DNA of 42,096 bases from an uncultured Hungatella sp. GTDB lineage: Bacteria > Bacillota > Clostridia > Lachnospirales > Lachnospiraceae. The position numbers and the translations under genes are program-made. Within the stretch, counting starts at the first letter, position 1. Every line of letters starts with the position of its first letter. Positions 1-7,614 of the stretch are shown here, in pieces. The stretch is from NCBI GenBank assembly GCA_910588505.1, contig CAJUPQ010000026.1:1-42096 (forward strand), in the 5' to 3' direction. The notes beneath the pieces were generated by a model. It worked only from the letters and a program-made list of their open reading frames with translations, did not search any database and had not been told where the DNA came from.

Positions 1-6
1 GGACAC

Positions 7-35
7 TTGACATAATGTATAAAACAGTTTAAAAT
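7..35 (+). promoter_or_regulatory. sigma-A promoter of rny
   Basis: A perfect -35 TTGACA (7-12) is followed after exactly 17 bases by TAAAAT (30-35). Transcription would start near 42. The leader then contains an AT-rich inverted repeat, ATTGTA (34-39) with TACAAT (54-59), before the AAGGAGG ribosome site at 71-77. Confidence 0.7.
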
Positions 36-84
36 TGTATTGTTGTATTTTTGTACAATGAAAACTAAATAAGGAGGTGCTCCT

Positions 85-1626
85 GTGTCAATAATAGCTG
101 TAGTCGCTACGATCGTGATTGTAGCCCCTATTACCTGGACATTGGCCACTGCGTACCGGCAGAAGACATATGAAAGCAAGATCGGCAGCGCGGAGGAAAA
201 GTCAAGAGAGATAATAGATGAAGCATTAAAAACCGCAGAGACAAAAAAACGTGAAGCTCTCCTGGAAGCCAAGGAAGAGTCCTTACGGACTAAGAACGAA
301 CTGGAACGAGAGACAAAGGAACGTAGAGCAGAGCTTCAAAGGTATGAGAGACGTGTACTGAACAAGGAAGAGAATCTGGACAAGAAGTCCGAAACCCTGG
401 AACGCAGAGAGACAAGCCTGACCGCCCGCGAGGAGAATGTGAGCAGGAAGCTGGCAGCAGCCGACGAGCTTTTGGACAAGCGGCAGCAGGAACTGGAGAG
501 AATCTCCGGGCTGACGTCGGAACAGGCAAAAGAGTACTTATTGAAATCCGTGGAAGATGATGTGAAGCATGACACGGCCAGGATGATCAAGGAGATGGAG
601 AACCGGGCCAGGGAAGAGGCGGATAAGAAAGCCAGGGAGTATGTGGTCACAGCCATTCAGAGATGCGCGGCGGACCATGTGGCGGAGACCACGGTTTCCG
701 TAGTACAGCTGCCTAATGATGAGATGAAAGGACGCATTATCGGCCGGGAGGGCCGGAATATCCGTACATTGGAGACCATGACAGGCGTGGAGCTGATCAT
801 TGACGACACTCCGGAGGCGGTGGTGTTGTCAGGATTTGACCCTATTCGGAGAGAAGTGGCGAGGATTGCTCTTGAACGGCTGATCGTGGATGGGCGCATC
901 CATCCGGCCAGGATTGAAGAGATGGTGGAAAAGGCGCAGAAGGAAGTAGAGATCAATATGCGGGAGGATGGCGAGACGGCCACATTGGAGGTCGGCATCC
1001 ACGGCATCCATCCGGAACTGGTAAAGCTTTTGGGTAAGATGAGGTTTAGGACCAGTTATGGGCAGAATGCTTTGAAGCATTCCATAGAAGTTGCCCAGCT
1101 GGCAGGCCTGCTGGCGGCGGAAGTAGGCGTAGATATCCGTATAGCCAAGCGCGCGGGCTTATTACATGACATTGGTAAATCCATTGACCATGAGGTGGAG
1201 GGATCCCATGTGAAGTTGGGAGCGGAGTTGTGCAGAAAGTACAAAGAATCCGCAACAATCATCAACGCGGTAGAATCCCATCATGGCGATGTTGAGCCGG
1301 AGAGTCTGATCTCCTGTATCGTTCAGGCAGCAGATACCATATCAGCTGCAAGGCCTGGCGCAAGGAGAGAGACCCTGGAGACATATACAAACAGACTGAA
1401 ACAGTTAGAGGAGATTACAGACTCCTTTAAGGGAGTAGACAAGTCATTTGCTATCCAGGCAGGACGGGAAGTCCGGGTTATGGTGGTTCCGGAACAGATC
1501 AATGACGACGATATGGTTCTGCTGGCAAGGGATATTTCCAAGAAGATTGAGGAGTCCATGGAATATCCGGGGCAGATCCGTGTCAACGTGATCCGTGAAT
1601 CCAGAGTTACCGATTATGCTAAATAA
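85..1626 (+). CDS. rny: Ribonuclease Y (endoribonuclease)
   Basis: Membrane-anchored endoribonuclease that starts mRNA decay and is part of the degradosome-like network of Firmicutes. The 513-residue length is typical. Visible in order are an N-terminal membrane anchor (about residues 1-20), a long highly charged coiled coil (about 30-190), a KH RNA-binding motif GRIIGREGRNIR (about 215-226), and an HD metallohydrolase domain with the LLHDIGKSIDHE motif near 360. The start is GTG, fixed by AAGGAGG eight bases upstream and by the hydrophobic anchor that begins directly after it. A rho-independent terminator follows, so it appears monocistronic here. Confidence 0.96.
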   Translation: MSIIAVVATIVIVAPITWTLATAYRQKTYESKIGSAEEKSREIIDEALKTAETKKREALLEAKEESLRTKNELERETKERRAELQRYERRVLNKEENLDKKSETLERRETSLTAREENVSRKLAAADELLDKRQQELERISGLTSEQAKEYLLKSVEDDVKHDTARMIKEMENRAREEADKKAREYVVTAIQRCAADHVAETTVSVVQLPNDEMKGRIIGREGRNIRTLETMTGVELIIDDTPEAVVLSGFDPIRREVARIALERLIVDGRIHPARIEEMVEKAQKEVEINMREDGETATLEVGIHGIHPELVKLLGKMRFRTSYGQNALKHSIEVAQLAGLLAAEVGVDIRIAKRAGLLHDIGKSIDHEVEGSHVKLGAELCRKYKESATIINAVESHHGDVEPESLISCIVQAADTISAARPGARRETLETYTNRLKQLEEITDSFKGVDKSFAIQAGREVRVMVVPEQINDDDMVLLARDISKKIEESMEYPGQIRVNVIRESRVTDYAK

Positions 1627-1634
1627 GAAAAGAG

Positions 1635-1665
1635 AGAGGCTTTGCGCGGCGCATAGCCTCTTTTT
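1635..1665 (+). terminator. rho-independent terminator after rny
   Basis: The stem GAGGCT (1636-1641) pairs with AGCCTC (1655-1660) and is followed by TTTTT. It lies nine bases after the rny stop codon. Confidence 0.75.
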
Positions 1666-1684
1666 GTGTTAAGAAAAAATTTTG

Positions 1685-1713
1685 TTGACAGTGGCCGCCT
1701 AAGGGGATAGAGT
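1685..1713 (+). promoter_or_regulatory. putative promoter of the cell-wall-binding repeat gene
   Basis: TTGACA (1685-1690), a 17-base spacer, and TAGAGT (1708-1713). The predicted start of transcription near 1720 would fall on the first ATG of the reading frame, which argues for translation from the second ATG at 1762. Confidence 0.5.
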
Positions 1714-1761
1714 TATGGTATGGAAGAATGTTTGACAGCCAAGAAAGGATGGTGTGGCAAT

Positions 1762-2769
1762 ATGAAAAAAATGTTAGCCCTGCTTCTTTCGGTTCTGGCT
1801 ATGGAGGGGGTCTGTTCTGTTTCGACCCAGGCAGCGGCCAGTATCGCTACCCTTACTTTGGAGATTGACAGCGAGCTGTCCGTAGGAGGCCAGTGCAGGG
1901 AGGACGATATTCAGGTTACAGTGAAAAAGGGGAAATGTACCGTGGAGGATATGCAGATCCTCAATGGGATTGATCGATGGGAGAATAATACGGTTCCCAA
2001 AGTGAGTATTTACCTACACGCGGAGGAGGGAAATTATTTTTCTGTAAAGAGAACGGATATAACCATCCAGGGCGGAACCTATGTGAGCGCCAGGATGGAT
2101 AATCCCTATATCCTGGAGGTGACGGTGACGCTTCCGTCTATGGCGGAGACTCTCGGAGAATTTACGGACATGGGGTGGGAGTCCTCTACCGTGGCAGCCT
2201 GGGCCAAGGTGGAGAACGCAGGATATTATGAGGTTCGCCTGTTTCGGGACGGCAAAAGCACAGGGGCAACCGAGACGACCCAGGAACCTAGGATCGACCT
2301 TGGCAGTCAGATGCTGAAGGCGGGGACCTACAGCTATCGGGTGAGGGCGGTGAACAAAAGGGTGGAGGAGACAAAAAGTCCATGGGCAGAGCCGGAGGGG
2401 ACTTCCTATGTTGACGAGGCGCTGGCAGGGCAGATGCGGGCTCTGTACGGGAATCCGATCCCGGAGGGCGTGACAGAACCGGGGCAGGTGACCAGCCAGG
2501 TCAAAGGGCCGGGGCAGTACGGATGGATACTGGATCAGACCGGCTGGTGGTACCGCAATAGCGATAACAGTTACACGGCCAATGATTGGCAGCTGATCGA
2601 CGGCAAGTGGTATTATTTTAATTCTTCTGGGTACATGGTGACAGGATGGATCCAGTGGAACGGGAAGTCCTATTACTGTGATTCTGTAAATGGAGACATG
2701 CAGGTTAGTAAGATGATCGAGGACGGAAGCGGAAGAAGAGTGGATTCTACAGGGGCGTGGATACAGTAG
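1762..2769 (+). CDS. Secreted protein with C-terminal cell-wall-binding (choline-binding-type) repeats
   Basis: Probably an exported surface protein. The chosen start at 1762 gives a classic signal peptide (MKKMLALLLSVLAMEGV, then an Ala-rich cleavage region near residue 27), and AGGATGG lies just upstream; the ATG at 1720 would add an unlikely 14-residue leader. The middle (about residues 130-220) looks like a fibronectin-type-III fold with a segment reading SYRVRAVNKRVEE. The C-terminus carries two or three Trp/Tyr/Gly-rich repeats (GWWYRNSDNSY, WQLIDGKWYYFNSSGYMVTG, WIQWNGKSYY) of the cell-wall-binding type that holds proteins to teichoic-acid choline or peptidoglycan. No enzymatic domain is recognised; 335 residues. 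Confidence 0.8.
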   Translation: MKKMLALLLSVLAMEGVCSVSTQAAASIATLTLEIDSELSVGGQCREDDIQVTVKKGKCTVEDMQILNGIDRWENNTVPKVSIYLHAEEGNYFSVKRTDITIQGGTYVSARMDNPYILEVTVTLPSMAETLGEFTDMGWESSTVAAWAKVENAGYYEVRLFRDGKSTGATETTQEPRIDLGSQMLKAGTYSYRVRAVNKRVEETKSPWAEPEGTSYVDEALAGQMRALYGNPIPEGVTEPGQVTSQVKGPGQYGWILDQTGWWYRNSDNSYTANDWQLIDGKWYYFNSSGYMVTGWIQWNGKSYYCDSVNGDMQVSKMIEDGSGRRVDSTGAWIQ

Positions 2770-2824
2770 ACGAATGGGCGCCATAGCATGGAGCCTGGGC
2801 AGGAGAATAAAGAAAAGGAGAGTT

Positions 2825-3376
2825 ATGAAGAGTATGGCAGACAGTGTGATCCGGTTAAAAAGGCAGTTAAGGTATCAGGGGACGATCTTAAAGATCTACG
2901 AGGATACGGTTTTGGCCAATGGCCATGAGGCTCACTGGGATTTTATCCATCATGACGGAGCGGCGGCAGTGCTTCCGGTGACGGATGACGGAAAGATCTT
3001 GATGGTACGGCAGTACCGCAATGCTCTGGATCGGGAAACTTTGGAGATCCCGGCGGGAAAACTGGACGCGGCTGATGAGCCTAAGATCCAGTGTGCCTAC
3101 AGGGAGTTGGAGGAGGAGACAGGCTATCGGACGGAGCACATGGAGTATCTGATGAGCGTGAACACTACAGTGGCCTTTTGCGATGAGGCTATTGATATTT
3201 TTGTGGCAAGAGATCTGATCCCCTCCCATCAGCATTTGGATGAGGATGAAGTGATCGACGTGGAGGCGTGGGAGTTGAAAGATCTGCTGGAGCTGATCTA
3301 TAGCGGAAAGATGACGGATGCCAAGACTGTGGCGGCGATCACGGCTTACGCGGTGAAGTTCGGCGGGGGAAAATAA
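2825..3376 (+). CDS. nudF: Nudix hydrolase, ADP-ribose pyrophosphatase type
   Basis: Predicted to hydrolyse ADP-ribose or similar nucleoside diphosphate sugars to AMP plus sugar phosphate. The Nudix box is clear: an AGKLD start, then RELEEETGY about residues 97-105. The first spacing (G to E) is one residue longer than the canonical five. The upstream proline-alanine-glycine (EIPAGKLD) and the MVRQYRNA segment match the ADP-ribose pyrophosphatase group. The start at 2825 is chosen over 2774 because AAAAGGAG lies at 2813-2820 and the upstream residues are not conserved-looking. It is followed by spoIIM; the same nudF-spoIIM neighbourhood is known in Bacillus subtilis. Confidence 0.88.
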   Translation: MKSMADSVIRLKRQLRYQGTILKIYEDTVLANGHEAHWDFIHHDGAAAVLPVTDDGKILMVRQYRNALDRETLEIPAGKLDAADEPKIQCAYRELEEETGYRTEHMEYLMSVNTTVAFCDEAIDIFVARDLIPSHQHLDEDEVIDVEAWELKDLLELIYSGKMTDAKTVAAITAYAVKFGGGK

Positions 3377-3432
3377 CATACTTTCGTCTGCCCTGGCATA
3401 TACTGTGACAACAGCGGACAGGGCGGACAATA

Positions 3433-3969
3433 ATGAAAAGAATGAAGAGGATTTCCTTCTGGAATCTCTGGCTTGTGTCGATCATGGGCGGGATTCTGGT
3501 GGGAACTATATGGGCCAATCTGCTGGGCGGGGAGCTGCTGAAGCAGATTGGCTATTTTGATGGGATTTTTCAGACAGGGAAGGGATTGGATAGGGATGCA
3601 AGAAGGCAGCTCTGGGGATATGTGGTAAGGCAGCGGCTGTGCGAGGCGGGATTCGGAGGATTGCTGGCTATGACGCCTGTGGCGGCGCCGGGGTATCTGG
3701 TCCTTTCTTTTGGAACGGGGATGGCAATAGCCCTGGTCATAGCGGTTTTTACCTTGGAGAAAGGGTGGATGGGACTGGGATATTGGCTGGGAGCGGTTCT
3801 GCCTCATGGTCTTTGCTATGGGGCGGTGTGGCTGATCTTTGTTGCAGCCATAAAAGAGAGGCAGGATCTTAGGAAAATCAGGATCTGGCTGCTGACAGGA
3901 ATCCTTGTAATGGGGGGATGTGTTCTGGAAGTTTGGGTAAATCCGTGGATCGTGGAGATGTTTTTTTGA
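3433..3969 (+). CDS. spoIIM: Stage II sporulation protein M (SpoIIM)
   Basis: Membrane component of the engulfment machinery that acts with SpoIID and SpoIIP during endospore formation. The 178 residues show about five hydrophobic segments, a central FGTGMAIALVIAVFTLEKGW stretch, a PHGLCYGAVW segment, and a C-terminal LEVWVNPWIVE that resembles the FEVYVSP end of B. subtilis SpoIIM as remembered. The position right behind the Nudix hydrolase repeats the B. subtilis order. The family assignment comes from these similarities plus synteny and was not checked by alignment. It implies that the organism can sporulate. Confidence 0.75.
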   Translation: MKRMKRISFWNLWLVSIMGGILVGTIWANLLGGELLKQIGYFDGIFQTGKGLDRDARRQLWGYVVRQRLCEAGFGGLLAMTPVAAPGYLVLSFGTGMAIALVIAVFTLEKGWMGLGYWLGAVLPHGLCYGAVWLIFVAAIKERQDLRKIRIWLLTGILVMGGCVLEVWVNPWIVEMFF

Positions 3970-3997
3970 ACATTTTTTGAGCGCTCTCGCAAAATTC

Positions 3998-4026
3998 TTG
4001 CAAAATTGATCCGGCAGGTTTATAAT
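3998..4026 (+). promoter_or_regulatory. strong sigma-A promoter with no protein gene behind it
   Basis: TTGCAA (3998-4003), exactly 17 bases, then a perfect TATAAT (4021-4026). Transcription would start near 4033, about 250 bases before the tRNA and directly in front of a stretch with many complementary segments. No open reading frame with a ribosome site follows. Confidence 0.65.
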
Positions 4027-4032
4027 GAGATT

Positions 4033-4185
4033 GTCTGCCAGTTCTGGGAGGAGTGTGGCCCAAAGGCTGCATCGGAGGTGTCCGGTCTCACACTGAATAT
4101 CCCGGGAACACGCTCCGGCTGGCAGTCTTTTATGGGGTGACGTTGCCTGGGGCGATCCCATTGTCAGGGGTGTCGGCAAATAAAA
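4033..4185 (+). ncRNA. putative structured small RNA of unknown family
   Basis: The stretch starts at the predicted +1 of the promoter at 3998-4026. Helices seen by eye: CTGCCAG (4035-4041) with CTGGCAG (4119-4125); CTGGGA (4044-4049) with TCCCGG (4100-4105, one G-U); AGTGTG (4052-4057) with CACACT (4089-4094), enclosing two hairpins, GCC-CAAA-GGC (4058-4067) and CGGA-GGTG-TCCG (4073-4084). TCTTTT follows the closing helix, so the RNA could end near 4131. A second module has TTGCC (4143-4147) with GGCAA (4175-4179) and ATGGG (4132-4136) with CCCAT (4157-4161), followed by an A-rich tract. It does not contain the SRP tetraloop motif and is too short for tmRNA, RNase P or 6S. Function unknown; folding is unverified. 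Confidence 0.4.
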
Positions 4186-4210
4186 AAATGCAAAAAAGTA
4201 AAAAATAAGC

Positions 4211-4239
4211 TGTACAAATCTCATATTTTGTGGTAGACT
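4211..4239 (+). promoter_or_regulatory. putative tRNA-Ala promoter
   Basis: TGTACA (4211-4216), 17 bases, TAGACT (4234-4239), each with four of six consensus matches. The mature tRNA begins 44 bases after the -10 box. Confidence 0.4.
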
Positions 4240-4282
4240 ATGCTGGTAACAAGGACAGCGGACAGGTTGTCCTGGGTGAAAT

Positions 4283-4355
4283 GGGGCATTGGCGCAGCTG
4301 GGAGCGCGTTTGAATGGCATTCAAAAGGCCGTGGGTTCGAATCCCATATGCTCCA
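4283..4355 (+). tRNA. tRNA-Ala (anticodon GGC)
   Basis: A full 73-base cloverleaf: acceptor GGGGCAT with ATGCTCC (one G-U), D stem GCGC/GCGC with AGCTGGGA loop, anticodon stem TTTGA/TCAAA with loop ATGGCAT, five-base variable region, T stem GTGGG/CCCAT with TTCGAAT loop, discriminator A at 4355. The anticodon GGC reads GCC and GCU. CCA is not encoded (the next bases are TGA), so the end must be added by CCA transferase. Any reading frame running through this stretch is spurious. Confidence 0.95.
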
Positions 4356-4363
4356 TGAGAAGG

Positions 4364-4420
4364 AATCCTTCGAAAATACCGGATTTAGTGATAGGTGCCG
4401 GATTTTTGAAGGATTTTTTG
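4364..4420 (+). terminator. terminator after tRNA-Ala
   Basis: AATCCTTC (4364-4371) pairs with GAAGGATT (4408-4415), with further internal pairing around CCGG, and is followed by TTTTTT. It lies nine bases after the tRNA. Confidence 0.7.
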
Positions 4421-4530
4421 TGTATGAAATTAAAAAAATGCATACATTTGATAAAAAATATATGGACATTTTCCGACTTCTGGTGCATGATAAAAGAAAT
4501 CATGATGATAATGAAGGAGGAGCTGACAGG

Positions 4531-5322
4531 ATGGCAGGATTGGGGATTCGGATCTTAGGCGGACAGGGAGAGGAAAGGTGCCGGGCAAATGGTGATGACC
4601 AGATCGTTATGGTCTATAAAGGAGCGTATGAGCCTGGCGACCGGATTATTTTTGAGACAGATGAGACGGATGCTTATTATGTGATACGGGTGGACGGGGC
4701 TATGGATGAGGCTTATGTGTACTTGACGAAGAACCAGGTGGAGTATGTGATCCCATTTGACGAGAAGAAGATCTCCTATGATCCCGCCAGTTTTACAGGG
4801 GAGCGTCATTACATAACCATGAGAAAAGCCCGGGAGTATGAAAACAAAAGTTACCGCAATCTGGCAAAGAACGCGATAGACCAGCACGGTGATACGGGAT
4901 GTTATCCCCACGCGTATGCCAATGTGGAGACGCGGGGAGAGTCGGTGTTTGCGGCGCGAAACGCCATTGACGGCGTGGTGGCCAACGAATCCCACGGGTC
5001 ATGGCCCTTTCAGTCCTGGGGGATCAATATGCAGGATGACGCGGAATTTACCCTGGACTTTGGACGGAAGGTGGATGTGGACAGGATCTGTCTGTACACA
5101 AGGGCGGATTTTCCTCATGATAACTGGTGGGTGGAGGCTGCCTTTACCTTTTCCGACGGCAGTGTGGAGGTGGTAAAGATGGTTAAAAGTGTGAAGCCCC
5201 ATGAGTTTGACATAAAAAAGAACGGTATTACCTGGGTGAGGTTAAGTCATCTGGTAAAAGCCGACGATCCGTCGCCGTTTCCGGCGCTGACGCAGATTGA
5301 GGTGTATGGGCAAAACGGTTGA
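4531..5322 (+). CDS. Discoidin-like (F5/8 type C, galactose-binding fold) domain protein
   Basis: Role unknown; probably binds a carbohydrate. The start is placed at 4531 because AAGGAGG lies at 4514-4520 and the frame upstream overlaps the tRNA and its terminator. The N-terminal half (about residues 1-95) is beta-rich with no recognised domain. The C-terminal half (about 105-263) has features of the discoidin fold: RNLAKNAI, AARNAIDGVVANESHG, SWGINMQDDAEFTLDFGRK, and an Asp/Gly-rich closing segment ending in TQIEVYG. It has no signal peptide or membrane segment, so it is predicted cytoplasmic unless exported by another route. The length is 263 residues, ending in a terminator shared with rnhA. 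Confidence 0.7.
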   Translation: MAGLGIRILGGQGEERCRANGDDQIVMVYKGAYEPGDRIIFETDETDAYYVIRVDGAMDEAYVYLTKNQVEYVIPFDEKKISYDPASFTGERHYITMRKAREYENKSYRNLAKNAIDQHGDTGCYPHAYANVETRGESVFAARNAIDGVVANESHGSWPFQSWGINMQDDAEFTLDFGRKVDVDRICLYTRADFPHDNWWVEAAFTFSDGSVEVVKMVKSVKPHEFDIKKNGITWVRLSHLVKADDPSPFPALTQIEVYGQNG

Positions 5323-5328
5323 CTGCAA

Positions 5329-5376
5329 AAAGCCCTGGAGATGGGGGAGATTACTCCCCGATCCCCAGGGCTTTCT
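5329..5376. terminator. bidirectional terminator built into the end of rnhA
   Basis: AAAGCCCTGG (5329-5338) pairs with CCAGGGCTTT (5365-5374), and GGGGAG (5344-5349) pairs with CTCCCC (5354-5359). T-rich or A-rich tails lie on both sides. The right arm overlaps the last seven codons and stop of rnhA on the opposite strand. Confidence 0.8.
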
Positions 5377-5947
5377 TAGCTAGCATATCTGCCATATCAT
5401 TGTACTTGTCGCCGGAGTGGCCTTTCACTTTCACAAAACGGATCTCCACCTGTTCTTTTGCTTTCCGGAAAAATTCCCCATAGGCGATAGTTCCGGGTTT
5501 CTTCGCTGCCCATTCTCCGTTACACCATTTAGCGATGCCCTCATAGTCATGGTATATAGTAATGCTTTCGATATCATGGTCCAGACAATACTGCATGGCT
5601 GCCTCTGAGCCCTTGATCTCCCCGGCCACATTGCGCATTTCCGCCAAGTCGCTGTCGCTGAATCTTTTTGAGAAATGCATCTCCTCTCCCTGGTAGAAGA
5701 GGACGATCCCATAGGAGAAGGCCTTGGTTTTTACGTCATAGCTTCCGTCAACATAGGCTACAGCCTTGGTTTGGGGAAGTGTTTTTTGATCTGCGCAGCC
5801 GTGGATAAAGGTTTCTGCTTCCTCTTTGGTGGGAAAACTTTTATAGGCGGCTCCGGAAAATCCGTGTATTTGTTTCTGACATTCTGCCCAGGTCTCATAG
5901 ATGCCGGGGGTTCTCCCTGTTTTCACTGCATAGAATTTTTTTGCCAT
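5351..5947 (-). CDS. rnhA: Ribonuclease H with N-terminal viroplasmin domain
   Basis: Cuts the RNA strand of RNA-DNA hybrids, for example at R-loops and replication primers. An N-terminal caulimovirus viroplasmin/hybrid-binding domain (KKFYAVKTGRTPGIYETW, ending at about residue 48) precedes an RNase H1 domain (about 62-195). The acidic active-site residues are visible in AYVDGSY (Asp), AGEIKGSEAA (Glu), YHDYEGIAKW (Asp) and YNDMADMLAK (Asp). At 198 residues this is a usual length for the clostridial enzyme. The last seven codons (KALGIGE) form one arm of a terminator. Confidence 0.93.
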   Translation of the reverse strand: MAKKFYAVKTGRTPGIYETWAECQKQIHGFSGAAYKSFPTKEEAETFIHGCADQKTLPQTKAVAYVDGSYDVKTKAFSYGIVLFYQGEEMHFSKRFSDSDLAEMRNVAGEIKGSEAAMQYCLDHDIESITIYHDYEGIAKWCNGEWAAKKPGTIAYGEFFRKAKEQVEIRFVKVKGHSGDKYNDMADMLAKKALGIGE

Positions 5948-5991
5948 CGTTTCGCTTCCTTCCTATTATGTTGGTAGTTTCGTTTTGGTAG

Positions 5992-7614
5992 TCACAGCAT
6001 TCTTCGCACTTCCCCTACTGTCATCCCGGTCTGCTTCTTAAATACTTTATAAAAATACGTGGTGTTGCCATATCCCACCTCTTCGCCGATCTGGCGTATG
6101 GTTTTTTGGGGGTCCTGCAAAAGGATCAGGGCCTGGCCGATGCGCACCTTGGTCAGGATCTCCACAAAGGTTTCGTTTAGCTCCTGCTTTAGAAGGCGGC
6201 TTAAATAAAAGGGGCTGATCCCTACCAGCTGGGCCACATCCTCCAGGGAGATATCCTGGGAATACCGGTTTTCAATGTAGAGAAAGGCTTTTGTCACATA
6301 CTCCCAGGACTTGCTAATGGGGCGGGAGTGAAGGTACCCCAGCTGGCATACTGCCTGGTGAAGGTTTTCTTTTAATTCCTGCCAGGAGGGACAGTCCCAC
6401 AGCCCTTTCCAGGGACCGGGGATGTAGCCGGAGGCCTGGAGGGGAAAGGAGGAGCGGTCTGCCATCTGGCGATGGAGGGAAAGAAGAAAACAGGCGCTGC
6501 ATGTTTTCACGGAATCCAGAGGCATTTCCAGTAAGACGGCCTTCTGAAGCAGGCTGTCTATGGCGTCCAGGCACTGGTCCGTCTGGCCAGATGCCAGAAG
6601 CCGGGCTAAAGGTTCTTCCTGATGAAGAAACACATTTTGCGCCTGGGAACCAGGCGTGTGTTCGAAGAAAAAGACTCCAAAGTCCTGTCTGCCGATCAGG
6701 ACGCTGCTGCTCTCCTTCCAGGCAGCCGGCAGCTCGTCAAGGGTAAATTTCCAGGAGCTTACTCCAAACAGGAGGGGTCTGTGAAGGCTTTCCAGAAGAT
6801 GGCCGGCCCACTGCCTGTAATTGCTTCTCCCTACGCCGGGACCGGGGATCAGGTACAGCAGCAAGTCCTGGTAGTGGGCCCGGCCAAGGCACAGACAGAC
6901 CTGGTTTAAGGGGGTCAGGATTTCCTGGGCTGCTTTGGCGTTCCATGGAGCGCAGGTATTTGTGCTATATAGAGTGCGGCTGTCCAGGTTCGGGAACAAG
7001 TGGCCATCCGGGTTCCCCAACGGTTCGGTATTGTCGGGATGGCGGGCGGTTACCAGAAAACCGCCTTCATATTCCTGGTTTAGGGAGTCCAGGAAGATCT
7101 TAGCGGTCTGGTCGTCAACTTCCCCCAGGAGGATGGAGGACATGATGTCGTGTTTGGCAAGCCGGTGTACTTCCCCGGTGAGGCGGTGAATGGTCTCCTG
7201 AGAAGATTTTTTTTGCCGCTCCGCGCCCAGGGACTCCAGGATCTTTTTCATGGTGTCAAGAAACACCGGCTTTTGTATCGGTTTCACCATATAGTCAGAT
7301 GCGCCCAGGGCAAACGCCCTTTTGGCGTAATCAAATTCGCTGTAGGCGGAGTGGATGATGATCTTCATGTCAGGATTGCGGCTTCGGACCATGTCCAGAG
7401 CGTCAAGGCCGTTTAACCCGGGCATATTGATGTCCACAATGGCGATGTCCGGGTGATCCCGGCCTACGCTGGCGGCAAGATCAATGCCGTTGGACACGCT
7501 GGGAAGGATCCGCAGGCCCGGGAAATTATTTTTCAGAAGCATTTCCAGGGCAATACATTCAATGGGCTCATCATCCGCGATTAAAATAGAATAGTTGTTA
7601 ATTGTCATTGTCAT
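5992..7614 (-). CDS. Response regulator with AraC-type DNA-binding domain (YesN type)
   Basis: Output half of a two-component system that normally activates carbohydrate-uptake or -degradation genes. The N-terminal receiver domain (about residues 7-125) has the acidic pocket in IADDEPIE, the phospho-acceptor Asp in AIVDINMPGLNG, and the conserved Lys in YMVKPIQK. A poorly conserved middle (about 130-435) is followed by an AraC helix-turn-helix pair (about 440-540) with HTH segments reading LEDVAQLVGISPFYLSRLLK and IRQIGEEVGYGNTTYFYKVF. Its start overlaps the kinase stop by four bases, so the two are translationally coupled. Length is 540 residues, as usual for this group. Confidence 0.93.
   Translation of the reverse strand: MTMTINNYSILIADDEPIECIALEMLLKNNFPGLRILPSVSNGIDLAASVGRDHPDIAIVDINMPGLNGLDALDMVRSRNPDMKIIIHSAYSEFDYAKRAFALGASDYMVKPIQKPVFLDTMKKILESLGAERQKKSSQETIHRLTGEVHRLAKHDIMSSILLGEVDDQTAKIFLDSLNQEYEGGFLVTARHPDNTEPLGNPDGHLFPNLDSRTLYSTNTCAPWNAKAAQEILTPLNQVCLCLGRAHYQDLLLYLIPGPGVGRSNYRQWAGHLLESLHRPLLFGVSSWKFTLDELPAAWKESSSVLIGRQDFGVFFFEHTPGSQAQNVFLHQEEPLARLLASGQTDQCLDAIDSLLQKAVLLEMPLDSVKTCSACFLLSLHRQMADRSSFPLQASGYIPGPWKGLWDCPSWQELKENLHQAVCQLGYLHSRPISKSWEYVTKAFLYIENRYSQDISLEDVAQLVGISPFYLSRLLKQELNETFVEILTKVRIGQALILLQDPQKTIRQIGEEVGYGNTTYFYKVFKKQTGMTVGEVRRML

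Noticed and set aside
4033..4185. Identity as SRP RNA, 6S RNA or a known riboswitch
   Set aside because: No GGAA-tetraloop SRP domain, too short and too branched for 6S, none of the conserved cores of TPP, SAM, cobalamin, c-di-GMP or ZTP riboswitches, and no gene directly downstream.
3346..4320. Long minus-strand open frame (324 codons) opposite spoIIM and the tRNA
   Set aside because: It is Pro/Gln/His-rich with no domain, overlaps spoIIM, the RNA candidate and the tRNA, and has no ribosome site; a shadow of plus-strand genes.
4240..4530. N-terminal extension of the discoidin-like protein through the tRNA
   Set aside because: It would translate tRNA-Ala and its terminator; the ribosome site at 4514-4520 places the start at 4531.
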